NCBI GenBank assembly: GCA_029448655.1
Contig: JACCLO010000003.1
Span: 3,410,001 to 3,474,000 of the forward strand
Direction: 5' to 3'
Length of the DNA stretch: 64,000 nt
Origin: Wolfiporia cocos
Taxonomy: Eukaryota; Basidiomycota; Agaricomycetes; Polyporales; Phaeolaceae
The position numbers were made by a program, and so were the translations under genes. The notes beneath the pieces were generated by a model. It ran no database searches and was not told the DNA's origin. It was given only the letters and a program-made list of their open reading frames with translations. Below, one piece after another: positions 46,621 to 58,599 of the stretch. Position 1 is the first letter of the stretch. The number at the start of each line of letters is the position of its first letter.

Positions 46621-47086
46621 CAAGGAAAAGGGAAACATCAGCCGGGGGCTGGGAGAGTAGGAGGAAGAGGTTAACACTGCCGAACTCGATGGATGACAAT
46701 ATGGCTGATGACGGACGACCACGATGTTGCGGGTGACGAGGAAGGACAACGATCCTGATGACGAGGCCGACGGGGTTCCTGTATGACCGAGGTTCCATAG
46801 TTGAAGATGCGAAGGTGATTTGACGGGTTGTGGAAGACGACGGGCTTGGAGAGCGGATGTAAGATCGACTCGGTTATCATCCTCCCGAGATGAAGATCGC
46901 TTGGAAGGACAATATATGCTTGACAGTCGATGCGCATGTGCAGAGGGCTGCTGAATAAAAGACGGCGGGACGTGCGCGAAGGTTACGGGTAGGCGATTCA
47001 GGGCAGACGAATTCGGCTCGCAGTGCCACTCCGACAGGGCACACTTGATGCGGCGAAGACGAGAAGCTATGATCTTGACGAGCGGT
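46621..47086. other. 3' flank of the 1001-residue gene
   Basis: Open minus-strand frame continues past the stop at 47087 in another phase but has low-complexity content; treated as 3' untranslated or intergenic DNA. Confidence 0.4.
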
Positions 47087-50000
47087 TCAGAATAGACGAC
47101 GGAAGAGTCCCTTCGCCGGGCGCAACTGGCGCGCATTCAGCTGCGAGGCAGTTGACTTGGATGTGGCCGAGTACGCGAGACCGTCGACGGGGAGGGGCAA
47201 AGACTCGTCCGATGAGGCGAGAACAGACGAGTATGGAGAGAAAGCAGAAGACAGAGAAGAGCAATCGCTCGTGTCGTCACCATCCCTGCATGATCCAACG
47301 GACGTGACAGACACTGTGGCGGGAGAGGCGGGGGTAGGCCGAGAGGGATGACCAAAGAGACGAGACCAGAATGTGGGCTGGGGCGTTGATGTCAGACTAT
47401 TGTTTGGAGCGGCGCTGCTGTGCTCAGAACACGATGGCGTGGGGTGCATCGAGTGAGCCGAAGGTACGCCCAGATACTGCCGCTGGGTTGCTGACGTGAA
47501 TGTCGAGAGCGGAGACGTGATTTTCTCGCTCATCTGCAATCGAGCAAACAGTTAGGTTTGGATATTCATTACGGAGAGCGATGATTACTGACCGAATGAG
47601 ATGAAGTGGAGGAGCTCTGGGTTCTACGTGCGCTCGTGTATCCTTCCGTCCCGAGGACAGTGAGGCACTTTGAGTCGCCGACCAAGAACTCCCGTGCACA
47701 CTGCAAAGACAATCAGTGAGAGCCATGGCGAGAGAACAGGCGAAAACAAACTTCGGGGTAGTACACGTAGATCTTATCCTCCTTCACCGATACTTCGGTG
47801 CTCTTCCTTCGCTTGAACAGCGAAGTGAGTTTCGAAATCGACACTGGCTTTCCCACTTGGTTGGTCTCTTGTATGTTCTCTTTCTGGTCTTCGATAATTT
47901 CCCGTCCTTTCTTCTTCTGTTCTGCCGTCAACCGTGGCGGACCATCCTCCTCTGCCTCCTTGATCACTCTCGCCAACTCCTTCTGGAATGCATCACGGTC
48001 TTCGTCCGCACAGTACGCGGTGATTCCGTATTCCTTCTGAGCCATGAAGTTCGACACCGCTTTGAGAACATGCGGCGCAAACTTCGATGCCCAATCGTTC
48101 TCCCAACCGAGCCGATATTCCTCGCCTTCGACATTTGTCACGACCGCGCACTTATGAGGGACGCGTTCATGCTCATCTTCCGCGTCTCCAAGCTTGACAC
48201 CGTCGTAGGTCACAGCGTAGTCGATCGCACTTCGAGGCCCGCGCGTCGACACGTGGATCGTCGAAGCCTGACTCGGAGGCCGGAGCTCGTGCTCGCTCAT
48301 GTCCTTGCCGTTGTAAAGGTGTCGCAGGTTCCCGACGACCTCTTGAAGCGCAACGGGATAGTTGTCGAACGGCTGTTCCGGCGCCTCATCGAATACGGTG
48401 ATGTACGCGTCCCAACCTTCAAGGCCATCCTCCTCATCGTCGATATCATCGTCATCAAGGAATGAGATCCGCTGGAACAGGCGCCTGCAATATATGAGCA
48501 CACGCCCGCTGGCTGAATGAATGGAGTAACATACCCGAGCACCGCCTGATCCTCGTCCGCCTGATCCTCGTCATCTACATCGGCCTTCTTGTCGCATTCA
48601 TCCAAGACAGATAGAGCTGAGTTATTGGCAGCGTCGATCGCCGTCGTCTCGGGAGCAGAGACAAGCTCCTCTACGACACACTCAAGACTTCCAACGGTCG
48701 CAAGTCCCGCGCAAACCTTGACATCGTCATCCCTCAGGGTCCGGACCGAATCGACGTCGTTGACCTGCACATCCCTGTCTTCGTCAAGGACCTCAAGCTT
48801 GACGTCCGGCTCGCTGTCGTCCATGAAGCTGAACTCGTCGTAGACCTCTTGCATGCACGATGCCAGCTCGCCGACAGACTCCAGGAGGCTCGAGAAAACG
48901 GGCAAGCCGCCTTCACAAGATCCCGTGCCTGCGATGAGGATGGGAGGGAGGGCGAACATGTCTTCGTCCTCGTCAACCTCCACGTCTCCCGTGCGAGGAA
49001 GCTTGGCGAACAGGCGGCTGTAGCGTTCCGTTAAATCGAAGGTTCACAAAGAGGTATAATCGCGACATACCCGAGCGCAGCCATATCCTCTTCTTCATCC
49101 TCCTCAAGTGTGGCTATCTGTATCTCGAGGTTGAGAGCTTGCGCCGCGACGTTTGGAGCTTCGCCCGCGGCAGAGGAGGCGTCCTCTGCAACTTCCTCGA
49201 TCACAATGACAGGCAGCATGATATCTGCTACGTCTTGGGTTGAAACGACATCTTGTCCCTCGTCTATCTTCTTCTCTTCCTTCTCCTCCTTCTCCTCTTC
49301 TTCCTCTTCTTCCTCCTCTCCGAGGCCTCCAAGCACAGAGGTAAACGCCTTCGACGGCTTGACACGAACAGTCTTGTCGACGATCGCACGCTCCGGACGA
49401 ATTGATACCGGGCGCGCAGCACGCTCAGCAGCGCGACGTTTGACCGCCAGCCTACCAGTCGTGGCAACGTTCTTCTCCACAGTGGTGCGGGGAATATCGT
49501 CCCCGTAGCGCCACTCCGGGACAGTAAGGAACCCTGTCGGGCGAGGTGTGCAGCGAACGGATGCGGCGTTTGGCTTGGAGTTCCGGATAACAGTCACCTT
49601 GCTGCTCGTATCAATGCGATAAGCGCATAACCGGGTATTTGGAAGTAATACACATACCGGACGTCATCCTTGGAAGGCTTAGTAAGACCATCCTGAGAGC
49701 CAGTGATACCTTTGATCACTCCAGTCCGACGGCCGGCAGCACCTGCAGATGGCTTGACGTTGGCTACAGTGGCGAGACGACCTGCTGTGTCCTTCTTCTC
49801 TGCAGGCTTCGCAGTGACCGTAGCCTTGCGAGAAAGGGCGTCACGCCTGGCCAGACCAGGGGAGGCACCGGCGAGCTTGGAGCGCACAGGGGGTGCGGAT
49901 GAGACGCGAGATGCAGACGTCTTCGTCGGACGTGCAAAGGACGGCACGTTCTCCTTATGCCCCATCGTGCTGGTGTCGGTCTTGGCGGCACTGACTTCGG

Positions 50001-50411
50001 CGGTGGTCTTGTCGAGCTGTCCCTGTCCATTCGGCGTCAACATCGTGGCTTGAGAGGATCACGGGAATATACCTTGGGAGCAAGAGACTGCTTTGTCGGA
50101 GAGGACCCCGACACAGACAACTTCCTGCCTGACACGCGCACGAATGCACGTTCAGTGCCGGAAGCGGTCATAGGAGAAGCCTTGGGGTGGACTTCTCCGT
50201 CAGCGACGGACATGCGGTCCATCGCCGGCCTCGCGTTGGTCTTGGCGGCCCCAGGAGCCTTGGCAACGTTTGCGACGGACATCGAGCGGGGACGCGCGAG
50301 TCGAGCATTCGTCGCCAGAGGCGGTAGACCAGGGGGGACCAGCGGGGGGCCATTGACCAGCAGAGTGCTGGCGCGAGCGCGAGCGGGCTTGAAGGTATTT
50401 GCGGATTGCAT
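47087..50411 (-). CDS. Unknown 1001-residue protein with KEN box and acidic repeats
   Basis: Seven exons in perfect phase: 50073-50411, 49658-50022, 49071-49601, 48535-49017, 47752-48484, 47593-47700, 47087-47533. I do not recognise the family. The first ~250 residues are basic, Ala/Ser/Pro/Lys-rich and disordered, and contain MGHKENVPSF, a textbook KEN box, plus many RxxL sequences. The central ~residues 250-590 are acidic, with a 9-Glu run and many Asp/Glu clusters. Two consecutive exons end in the same way and splice into the same start: ...EDMAALG/RLFAKLP... and ...EDQAVLG/RLFQRIS..., which suggests an internal exon duplication. The following segment (WDAYITVFDEAP to GWENDWASKFAPHVLKAVSN) looks globular. 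The C-terminus is Ser/Pro/Thr-rich. A cell-cycle role is only inferred from the KEN box. Confidence 0.75.
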
Positions 50412-51141
50412 TGCTGCTAGTGCTTATACCTCGGGATGAGTGCTTGTATGTGACAAGTTACTCGGAGAGCAGGGACAACCCGCGCAGGCGAGGTCATGAC
50501 TGGGAGCTGACTGGGCGAGACCACAATATCTGCATGCATAATCGATCAAGTGCATGGCAGTCTGAACTGCAATACTCTAATCAGTCTCTCTTAAAGAATG
50601 AGTAAGTTACTACGTACAGGAAGACATAAATGAGAGCGTACCGATAGACTAATATGTCGTTGAGACCCGCGCGGTGTATGTAGGGCAAAGAGCTATGGTT
50701 TCAGCGTACTTCTGCGCGCTGCGCGCATGCTGGTCCCCAACACATTCAATTTCAGAGGCAAATGCAGTCCACAGGTTATTAGCAGCTAGCCATATCACGG
50801 AGCGCAGGAGTCTAGTGATGGAGTCGATGAGGATGAGTAGGCCTTCGCGTCCGGAGCGAGAGCGAGGCGACTGAACACTAGACTTGCCAAAAACAGCATG
50901 AATGTGCTGATGGCGCATCAACATTCTGCAAACAATGTTGAGACATGTTAGGCTGTCGAGATTCTACTCACAACAATTCATCACACATTACACAAGAATA
51001 CACAAATCTAACACTATCGCACAGTCCGCATACAACAATTCAGACGACGAATCGCCCTACTTCATTGCAGTCATGGAACAGGAGGATAGGGCAGTCAAAC
51101 AGACATAGCAATTTTAGTTCCATTGTCTACCGAGGCCAAAC
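50412..51141. other. Intergenic, 0.7 kb
   Basis: Promoter side of the KEN-box gene and 3' side of atp1. No other feature recognised. Confidence 0.45.
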
Positions 51142-53358
51142 CTATGAGGTGAACGACGCGACGTGCTCCTCAACGACCTTCTTGATCTTGGCCTCGAGCT
51201 CGGGTGTGATCGAGCCCGCGGAGATCTCCTGCAGGAGCGCGCCCTGCGCCGACGTCAGGTGCCCACGGAACTCAGCCTCCCACTTGGTAATCTGGTCAAC
51301 TGGGACGGGGTCGAGCTACGGACACGGTTGTCAGCTTTGCGCAATGCAGCATGCAGGCAATGACGCTTACAAGACCGTTGACACCGGCGTAGATGATGGG
51401 GACCTGGATCTCCATCGACAGGGGCTGGTACTGACCTTGCTCTGCACAATTGGGTCAGCTCCGATTCTTATGCCGGAATGTACGCAAACGTACTCAGGAG
51501 CTCAGTCAGACGAGCACCACGGGAGAGCAAGAAGCGAGTGGACGCGTCAAGATCTGAACCGAACTGCGCGAAGGCAGCGACTTCACGGTACTGCGCAAGG
51601 TAGAGCTTGAGCGAACCCGCAAACTTCTTCATGATCTTGCTGCATTCGCACAACCATCAGTATTGCTATCCCGCGCATGTATTCGCACATTGACGCACGT
51701 CTGGGCGGCCGAACCGACACGGGACACGGACAGACCGACGTTGATGGCGGGACGGACACCACGGAAGAAGAGTTCCGCCTCCAAGAAGATCTGACCATCG
51801 GTGATGGAGATGACCTGCACGACATGAAATGAGTTTTGCGGGGCGGAGTTAGAGCGCTCTGAGCACACGCACGTTCGTGGGAATGTACGCGGACACATCA
51901 CCACCCTGGGTCTCAATGATGGGCAGAGCAGTGAGAGAGCCTCCACCGAACTTGTCGCTCATCTTGGCAGCACGCTCCAAGAGACGCGAGTGCAGGTAGA
52001 AGACATCACCAGGATAAGCCTCACGACCGGGGGGACGACGAAGGAGCAGCGACATCTGACGGTAGGCGACGGCCTGCTTGGACAAGTCATCGTAGATAAT
52101 GAGAGCTGATATAGTTGGTGGAATGAGTTTTGCGTGTCTTGATCTCAAGAGAACAAACCTACCGTGCTTGCCGTTGTCACGGAACCATTCACCCATAGCA
52201 CAGCCAGAGAAGGGGGCAAGGTACTGTAGGGGAGCCGCCTCGGAGGCAGTAGCAGCAACAATGATAGTGTACTTCATGGCATCGTTCTCCTCAAGAGTCT
52301 TGACGAGCTGAGCGACAGTGGAACGCTTCTGGCCGACAGCGACGTAGACACAGTAAAGCTTCTTGTCCTCCTCCTTGCCGTCGTTCCACCGCTTCTGGTT
52401 GAGAATGGTGTCGATGGCGACAGCAGTCTTACCGGTCTGACGGTCACCAATGATGAGCTCACGCTGGCCACGGCCAATGGGAACCATGGCGTCGATGGGC
52501 TTAATACCAGTCATCATGGGCTGGTTGACCGAGCGACGGGGCAGAATACCGGGCGCCTTGAGCGAGGCACGGCGGCGCTCAGAGACGTTGATGGGCCCCT
52601 TGCCGTCAATGGCGTTACCAAGAGCATCGACGACACGGCCGAGCAGCTCAGGGCCGACGGGGACATCGACGATCTGGCCGGTACGCTTGACAGTGTCGCC
52701 CTCCTTGATCAGACGATCGTTACCGAAGATAGAGACACCGACGTTGTCGGCCTCCAAGTTCAGACACATGCCGCGGACGCCGGAGGAGAATTCCACCATC
52801 TCCTCGGCTAGATAGCGCGAGTCGGGGTTTGAGAGCGACCTTGATCGGGAGGGCACTGATCTACATACCCTGGACGTTTTTCAGGCCCCATACACGCGCA
52901 ATACCGTCACCGACGCCTGGGCGGCAAATCGCGCTATGTCACGATTTTGTTAGGTTGTAGATTAACGGTGGAACTCACTCAGAACGCGACCAGTCTCCTC
53001 GACATTTGCGCCCACAGAGGTTCCAGCAATACGGGACTCGAGAATGGACGAGACCTCGGAGGCAGCTGAACGTGACGTGTCACGGTCGATAACGCGAAAA
53101 GATTGGATCCAACGCGCGATGCGAGAACGAAACTAGTGAGATGCTGTTTGTCAGAGCATCTACAAGGCGGCACATACCAGCCTTCGCCGTCGCGTACGAG
53201 CGAGACACAGCGGGAGCCGCACGGGCAGCGCTCTAGAATTTTGCGTCACCATCTCCCGTGAGTTCCCGGCCGTAAAATGGGCCAAAAATGCTCCTACACA
53301 CCCTAGGAGCGGCCAGCGCGACGACGCGCATGGAATTTCTGAGGGCGACTCGGTGCAT
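51142..53358 (-). CDS. atp1: Mitochondrial F1 ATP synthase subunit alpha
   Basis: Non-catalytic nucleotide-binding subunit of the F1 hexamer in mitochondria. Ten exons in phase: 53302-53358, 53178-53232, 52979-53065, 52869-52916, 52163-52807, 51873-52105, 51699-51814, 51494-51639, 51371-51441, 51142-51315; 543 residues. Residues 1-35 form a targeting peptide ([19 protein letters not shown], then [14 protein letters not shown]). The mature part opens with SILESRIAG, then [28 protein letters not shown], the P-loop GDRQTGKT near residue 203, [64 protein letters not shown] and [14 protein letters not shown] with the conserved Arg. C-terminus [13 protein letters not shown] to EEHVASFTS. Start codon lies 169 bp from that of bL21m on the other strand. 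Confidence 0.97.
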
Positions 53359-53527
53359 GAGGAGAGAAGGAAAGTGGAAAGACGAGGGAGAGTCGTTCGT
53401 TGACGTTCAGTCGCTAGGGTGTTTTCGGGACACGGGCCTCCCTCTTACATAACCACTTTTTCGAGCTCCGCCTCAATCGCTCCGGCCTCAGCCACACCTG
53501 GCTCCGCCGTCGCTGCTGCAGTCGGCC
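53359..53527. promoter_or_regulatory. Bidirectional promoter, atp1 / mitochondrial bL21
   Basis: Only 169 bp separate the divergent start codons of two nuclear genes for mitochondrial proteins, so their core promoters and any 5' UTRs must share or overlap. No TATA box is seen on either side. Confidence 0.6.
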
Positions 53528-54032
53528 ATGGCCTCTCTCTTCAGACGTGAGTCCGCCCCCTCCGACGATGTGCACGATCTGACAATTGTCCACAGCGGCG
53601 GCATCGCTCTGTGCGGCCGCGCGCCGCGCAATGCACACCGAAGTCATGCAGGCACCCACCACCACGCCCAGCGCGCTCTCCCTCATCCGTTCGCAGCCGT
53701 CTCAGTACGTTGTCGCTTCCGTCGCCGGCCGCAAATATCTCCTCGCGCCCCGCGACCTCTTGACTGTCCCCCGCCTCAAAGACGTCCGCATTGGCGACGT
53801 CCTCCAACTCTCAGAAATTCACGAAGTCGGCTCGCGCGAATACACCATGCGCGGAAACCCCACAATACCGGCAGGAAAGGTCAACGTCCAGGCGACCGTC
53901 GTGGAGCACACGAAGGGAAAGATGGAGGTCATACTCAAGAAAAAGCGCAGAAAAGGCTACCAGAGGACCATCACGCATAAGCAGACATATACGCGTCTCA
54001 GGATCGGCTCCATCGACATTGTAGATCAGTAA
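53528..54032 (+). CDS. Mitochondrial large-subunit ribosomal protein bL21m
   Basis: Component of the mitoribosomal 50S-like subunit (equivalent of yeast MRPL49). Exons 53528-53546 and 53596-54032 are in phase; 151 residues. A short Ala/Arg-rich N-terminus (MASLFR, then ASLCAAARRAMH) fits a targeting signal. The L21 domain covers residues ~45-150: QYVVASVAGRKYLLAPRDLL, RIGDVLQLSEIHEVGSREYT, KVNVQATVVEHTKGKMEVIL and the C-terminal RNA-binding signature KKKRRKGYQRTITHKQTYTR followed by LRIGSI. Convergent with Prp40; only 67 bp separate the stop codons, so the 3' UTRs probably overlap. Confidence 0.93.
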
Positions 54033-54099
54033 CTCGTATGCACTAATTTTTATCTGGCGGGTTCTTGGCTGTACGCAGCAGTGCGTCAAGGTGAACGAA

Positions 54100-57000
54100 C
54101 TAAATCTCACCCTCCTCCGGAGATTCCGCGCGGGGTACAGGTTCTTGCCTCGGAGGCTCTTCCGGAATTTCGGGAGGCACGCTGTATCGAGCTCGCTGTG
54201 AAGTGGGTGATCGTCCTGTCAGCGTGTTCATTGAATTCGTGGAAGGGATGCGCACCTTCTCCACCCTCTCCTCATACATCCTGTCGTCGTACGGCGGCCG
54301 CTCTCTCTTCTCCCTCGGGTCTTCTCGATACACCGACCCGCTTCTCTCGCGATGATGATCAGGGTACGCCGGAACGGGAGGTTCGTGTGCAGCATAAGCG
54401 GAGCCTTCGTCCCAATCTCTCGCGTATGGGTCGTAGTCGCCCCTGGAGCTCCTCCTGTGGCGTTTGTCGTCCCTCTCATAGTCGCGATGGTGTCTTGACG
54501 AGCGGTACGCATAGTCCCGCTCCTTCTCCTTCTCTTTCTCGCGCTCCTTGTCGCGCCCGTAGTATCCCTTGTCGCCCTTCGGATAGTCGCGGTACTCGCG
54601 GGCAGATCGGTGTCCGTGACTGTCGTGGTCATCGTGTGCACGACTTGACTTCGAGCCGCGGCCCTCGCGCTCATGATAGCTGTCACGTTCCGGGTCTCGG
54701 TCACGCTCACGATGCTCCTTCTCGAGGTCGGGCGCACGGGCATCCTTAGCAGGCTCTTTGCGTCTCCTGCTTGTGGTAGAACCGCCATCTTCGGATGCAT
54801 CGCGCTCGCGCTCCCGCAGACGCTCCTAAATACGAGAATCAGCTTTGTACTTCGGAGCGAATTTTTTCATTGCAATCCACCTTCTGGCGCTTGACGAATT
54901 TGGCAAATGCAGCCCGTCTGCCCTCTTCGTCCTCAATCGCTTTGTACTCTGGCAGGTCTTGCATGATCGGTACAGCCTGCAAATCACATCCGCATTGGTA
55001 CGCAGCGTTATGACCATGTGAAAAACCATACCTCGTCATACGTGAGATTGAGATCAATAGGCTCGGCTAGTTTCTTTAGAGCATAGCGCAGATCGTCTTG
55101 CAAATGACGCTGCCTTCTTTCAGCGCGACGCTTCTCGTCAACTTGCTGCTTCACAGCTTGGTTGTGCAGCTGAAAAGCGATATAAATCCGTTTCGGCAAA
55201 TATGTGAATGTACGAGTCGACCCACCGTCTCGTATATTTCCTTTACATCTCCGTCAGTGAGTTTACGGACCGTATCGTCTTCATTGGCCGCCAACACAGA
55301 TAGAAATGCATCTAGGGTCGTCTCGGGTCCGACCTTAAACAGCTTCACGTCGCTTACTTTGCCCTCCTGACCCTCGACCTTGACGTGTTCATCGGTTTTG
55401 ACCTCTAACTGCCGGTTGTGGCGCTTGATAGCGGCCTCTGCTGTAGCAATTTTGGCATCAAGCTGCTGATCAAGACCGTCGACGACGTCCCAGAAGAGCT
55501 CCAGCGGGTTCGAACCCGGGTTACCGAGTATGTCGAGGTAGCGAGCATCCTCTGCGAACTTAGGGTACACCTCCTTCCACTTTGTACGAGCCTTAATCTG
55601 ACCGGACTTAATCAGGCTCTGCATTAGTCCCTATATACGTCACCAGAGATTAGTAAGCGACAGTCCCGGGATGAGTGTCCTGCAAATGGTATCACGGACA
55701 CGCACCTTGAATGCCTCGCGCGCTTTTCGTTCCTTGCGAGTCTTCTCGACCTGAGCGCGCCGCATCTGTTCTTCGAACTCACGCTCGCGCACACGGCTGT
55801 AGTCCTCGAACGCGAGCAAGATGTCGAGGGTTGGTAGCTTCTGCAGCTCGGTATCTGTCTTCCACTCCTCGGACTCCATCACAAGCTGGTGTGCTTGCCT
55901 CCAGCGCGTCGTTACGTCGACGTCGAGTCGCTTGAACAGTGCTACAATCTTAGAGATACTGCGGGCACGCGCGGCACGGCTCTCTTGCTGCGCGACATTA
56001 AGAAATGCATACATACCCGGAGTGATGAATATCACGCACCACTTCACGTTGCTTGAGCTCTGCGATATACTCCTCGAAGATGAGCCTCCGTTCTGCCTCG
56101 ATCTTTGCCTGCTGCCAGATGGGGTGTTGTGAGAACAGCTTATCAGCGGTTGCGAACGTGGTGTAGTGGAACACGTTCGGGTTGCCCTTGAGCATATTTC
56201 TGATTGCGGGACGTAGCTTGGACAATCGCGCCTCGCGCTCCTCGTGATCTTTCGCACGCAAATTGTCCGTGTACTATAGCTGCTCGTCAGATCGCCTGAG
56301 CTGATTTCGCAGAACGAGACGTACCTTCTGCCAAGCCGCTTTCTTCTCTGCCAACGTGTTCAACGCTTTGTAGAGCGGATCAGTGATGATGGCACGCATG
56401 GTCTGATCCCATGTCCAGTTCGCATCCACGCCTGCCTTTCGCAATAGGTGCATAAATGCTTTCTCGCCTTCTTCAACTGTCGCAAACCCGTTGTGGGGGA
56501 TAACGGGGTCGTCGGGGAGATTCGGGCGAGCGGGCAGCACGCTGGTGGGAGTGAACGGCAGCGCGCCAGTGTGCGCGCCGACGGTGAGGTCTCCTGTGAG
56601 GCCATTGGCCTGCGCCTGCGAACCAGGGGCGGATGAGGAAGGATCAGCGCCTCCCAGAGCAGCGGCAGCACCTTGCGATGGGGTCCCGCCTGCCGCGAAG
56701 CCAGAACCGGTGCGGCTGCGAGAATTTAGCGTTTACAGCAGAATACTTTGCTGTGTCCACTCACACTAAGGCACTATTTGCTTGGGCCGCCTTGCCTTCC
56801 TTCTCGACCTTCTCCAAAAGAAGCAGCAGCTCGTCGGGCATGTCCCACTTCGACTCCTTGGTCTCGGTCTGGATATAACATTAGTATAAATTTTAAACGT
56901 CTTATAGAGGTCAATATACCCACATTATAGTAATACTTTCTACCCCCGGAGAAGTACTCCTTCCATTTAGTCTGATTAAGAGCACGCTACCACCGAGTGA

Positions 57001-57260
57001 TCAGTTGAATCTTGGAGACAGGGCCACGGCATGCTCACCTCGAACGGAGTCTTCAGGTCTATACAATGAATACAGTACATCCAGCACCTGTGTAATTCTG
57101 CATAACCTGACCACATACCATCGGGTTTCTCCCACACACTTTCTCTTGTGCCAGTATTGAACCAGTAGGTGCGGCCCTCAGGGTTCCGATGCTCAGTCTG
57201 CAACGATGGCTTAGACGTGGAATATGCGTCTTCGGGACAAACACTCACCCAAACGTTCAT
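54100..57260 (-). CDS. prp40: Pre-mRNA-processing protein Prp40 (WW-FF domain)
   Basis: U1 snRNP-associated protein that bridges the 5' splice site and branch-point proteins. About a dozen introns; product roughly 800 residues. ATG 57260 opens [20 protein letters not shown], so WW domain 1 starts almost at residue 1 (second Trp in ESVWEKPD); WW domain 2 follows around [15 protein letters not shown] and [14 protein letters not shown]. After an Ala/Pro/Gly linker come several FF domains: [20 protein letters not shown] with [57 protein letters not shown] and others. The C-terminus (~54100-54830) is an Arg/Asp/Glu/Ser-rich, RS-like tail ending [20 protein letters not shown]. Neighbour atp1 block is unrelated. 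Exact internal splice sites were not all fixed. Confidence 0.92.
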
Positions 57261-57488
57261 CTTTGCTGAGTTAACAGTGAAATCCAGCACGCAGCGAGGA
57301 TTGTCAGATGGTAGGCCCTGGAGGGAGCGATTAAGACGCCCGTGCCACATGCGTGTCGTTGTAAGCGTGGGAGCCTACAGCTGATTAGATCAGAAAGCTA
57401 CAAGCGCTCGCGCTATTAACGTAGACCTTTAGCTTACCGAGACCCAATCGATTGAAGTACTTCATGAGTAAATAGTATGCACACCTAA
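57261..57488. other. Prp40 5' region
   Basis: Upstream of the chosen start. An open stretch ([18 protein letters not shown]) continues in frame above the ATG but has no better start; treated as 5' UTR or promoter. Confidence 0.35.
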
Positions 57489-57590
57489 TATCCACGGCCA
57501 TAGGACTCTGAAAGCACCGCATCCCGTCCGATCTGCGCAGTTAAGCAGAGTGCCGCCTGATTAGGTGGGGGACCACGCGGGAATCTGGTT
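57489..57590 (+). pseudogene. 5S rRNA pseudogene with internal deletions
   Basis: The first ~73 bases are identical to the 5S gene at 45613 through AGCAGAGTGCCGCC; then most of the GTTAGTACCACG segment and the terminal CTGGGTGCTG are missing or altered, so the closing stem cannot form. A T-rich tract follows. Homology to the other copy continues >100 bp downstream (GGTTTTGTTGAC, then GAGCATGC) and ~20 bp upstream (ATAGTATGCA). Confidence 0.8.
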
Positions 57591-57882
57591 TTATGCTTTT
57601 TTTCCGGTTTTGTTGACTTCATTTTGCGAGCTGTTAGATTCCTTGACAGACTTCAAACTGAGCATGCGCAGGCGAGTCCAGTCCTTTACAGAAGTGTATG
57701 CCTTGGCGGTGTCGGCGTATAGTCCGCATGAGGTCAACCGTCATATACCAGGCGTGACAGGAGCGGAATTATCAGGTCTGACCGTTATTGCTGCAGAACG
57801 GTTTATACATCACGGTGTAGAACTCTCATAGAACGTATTTCGAGTCGATGAGACACGCGCTAAATTGTACTGTAAGCTAGTA

Positions 57883-58599
57883 GGGCTGCTCAATTATGTC
57901 CATCCACTCCATCCACTTCGGTTAGAGCGGTTTTTGGCGCCTATTATTGGGACTCAGCTCAACCCCGACCGCTCCTGCCAATTTGGGTAGGAGACCGAGA
58001 CGCTCGTAGGCTCGCAGAGCTCGCGCTGCAGGCAAGTCGCACTGGTACCTCTACTTACTTATAATTGTGTGAAGTAACCTGGTAAATCAATGATATATGT
58101 TATGTACTAACCTTCAGAATGTCGGTATCATCATCATAAACATGCATTTGACGTAAGTACTGTATTAGTGACTGCCATGAAAAAACGCGAGCGACTGGGC
58201 GCCTCGGTCTCCTACCCAAAGGGGCAAGAACCGTGTGAATCTGAGTTTCAATCACGGGCGCTCAATCCGAAGTGGATGGAGTGGAAGTCGCTCGCGTTTT
58301 TTCATGGCGGTCACTAATACAGTACTTACGTCAAATGCATGTTTATGATGATGATACCGACATTCTGAAGGTTAGTACATAACATATATCATTGATTTAC
58401 CAGGTTACTTCACACAATTATAAGTAAGTAGAGGTACCAGTGCGACTTGCCTGCAGCGCGAGCTCTGCGAGCCTACGAGCGTCTCGGTCTCCTACCCAAA
58501 TTGGCAGGAGCGGTCGGGGTTGAGCTGAGTCCCAATAATAGGCGCCAAAAACCGCTCTAACCGAAGTGGATGGAGTGGATGGACATAATTGAGCAGCCC
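57883..58599. mobile_element. Fold-back (long inverted repeat) element, TA-flanked
   Basis: Left arm 57883-58196 and right arm 58286-58599 are each 314 bp and reverse complements with a single mismatch found by eye (GACTGCC versus GACCGCC context). The ends read GGGCTGCTCAATTATGTCC and its complement, each bordered by TA (57881-57882 and 58600-58601), compatible with a Tc1/mariner-type target duplication. The 89-bp centre is itself a diverged copy of the outer part of the right arm (shared CTCGGTCTCCTACCC and CCGAAGTGGATGGAGTGGA). No coding capacity. Transcribed, it would form an almost perfect ~310-bp hairpin. Confidence 0.85.

Noticed and set aside
46588..47136. 182-codon minus-strand open frame after the KEN-box gene
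   Set aside because: Ser/Pro low-complexity, out of phase with the real last exon, which stops at 47087; most likely 3' untranslated DNA.
51142..53358. Nuclear copy of a mitochondrial DNA segment
   Set aside because: The gene has ten spliceosomal introns and a targeting peptide, so it is the normal nuclear atp1 gene, not a NUMT.
55500..55520. Palindrome with a GGTTCGAACCC core resembling a tRNA B-box
   Set aside because: It lies inside the Prp40 coding exon ([11 protein letters not shown]) and is explained by codons.
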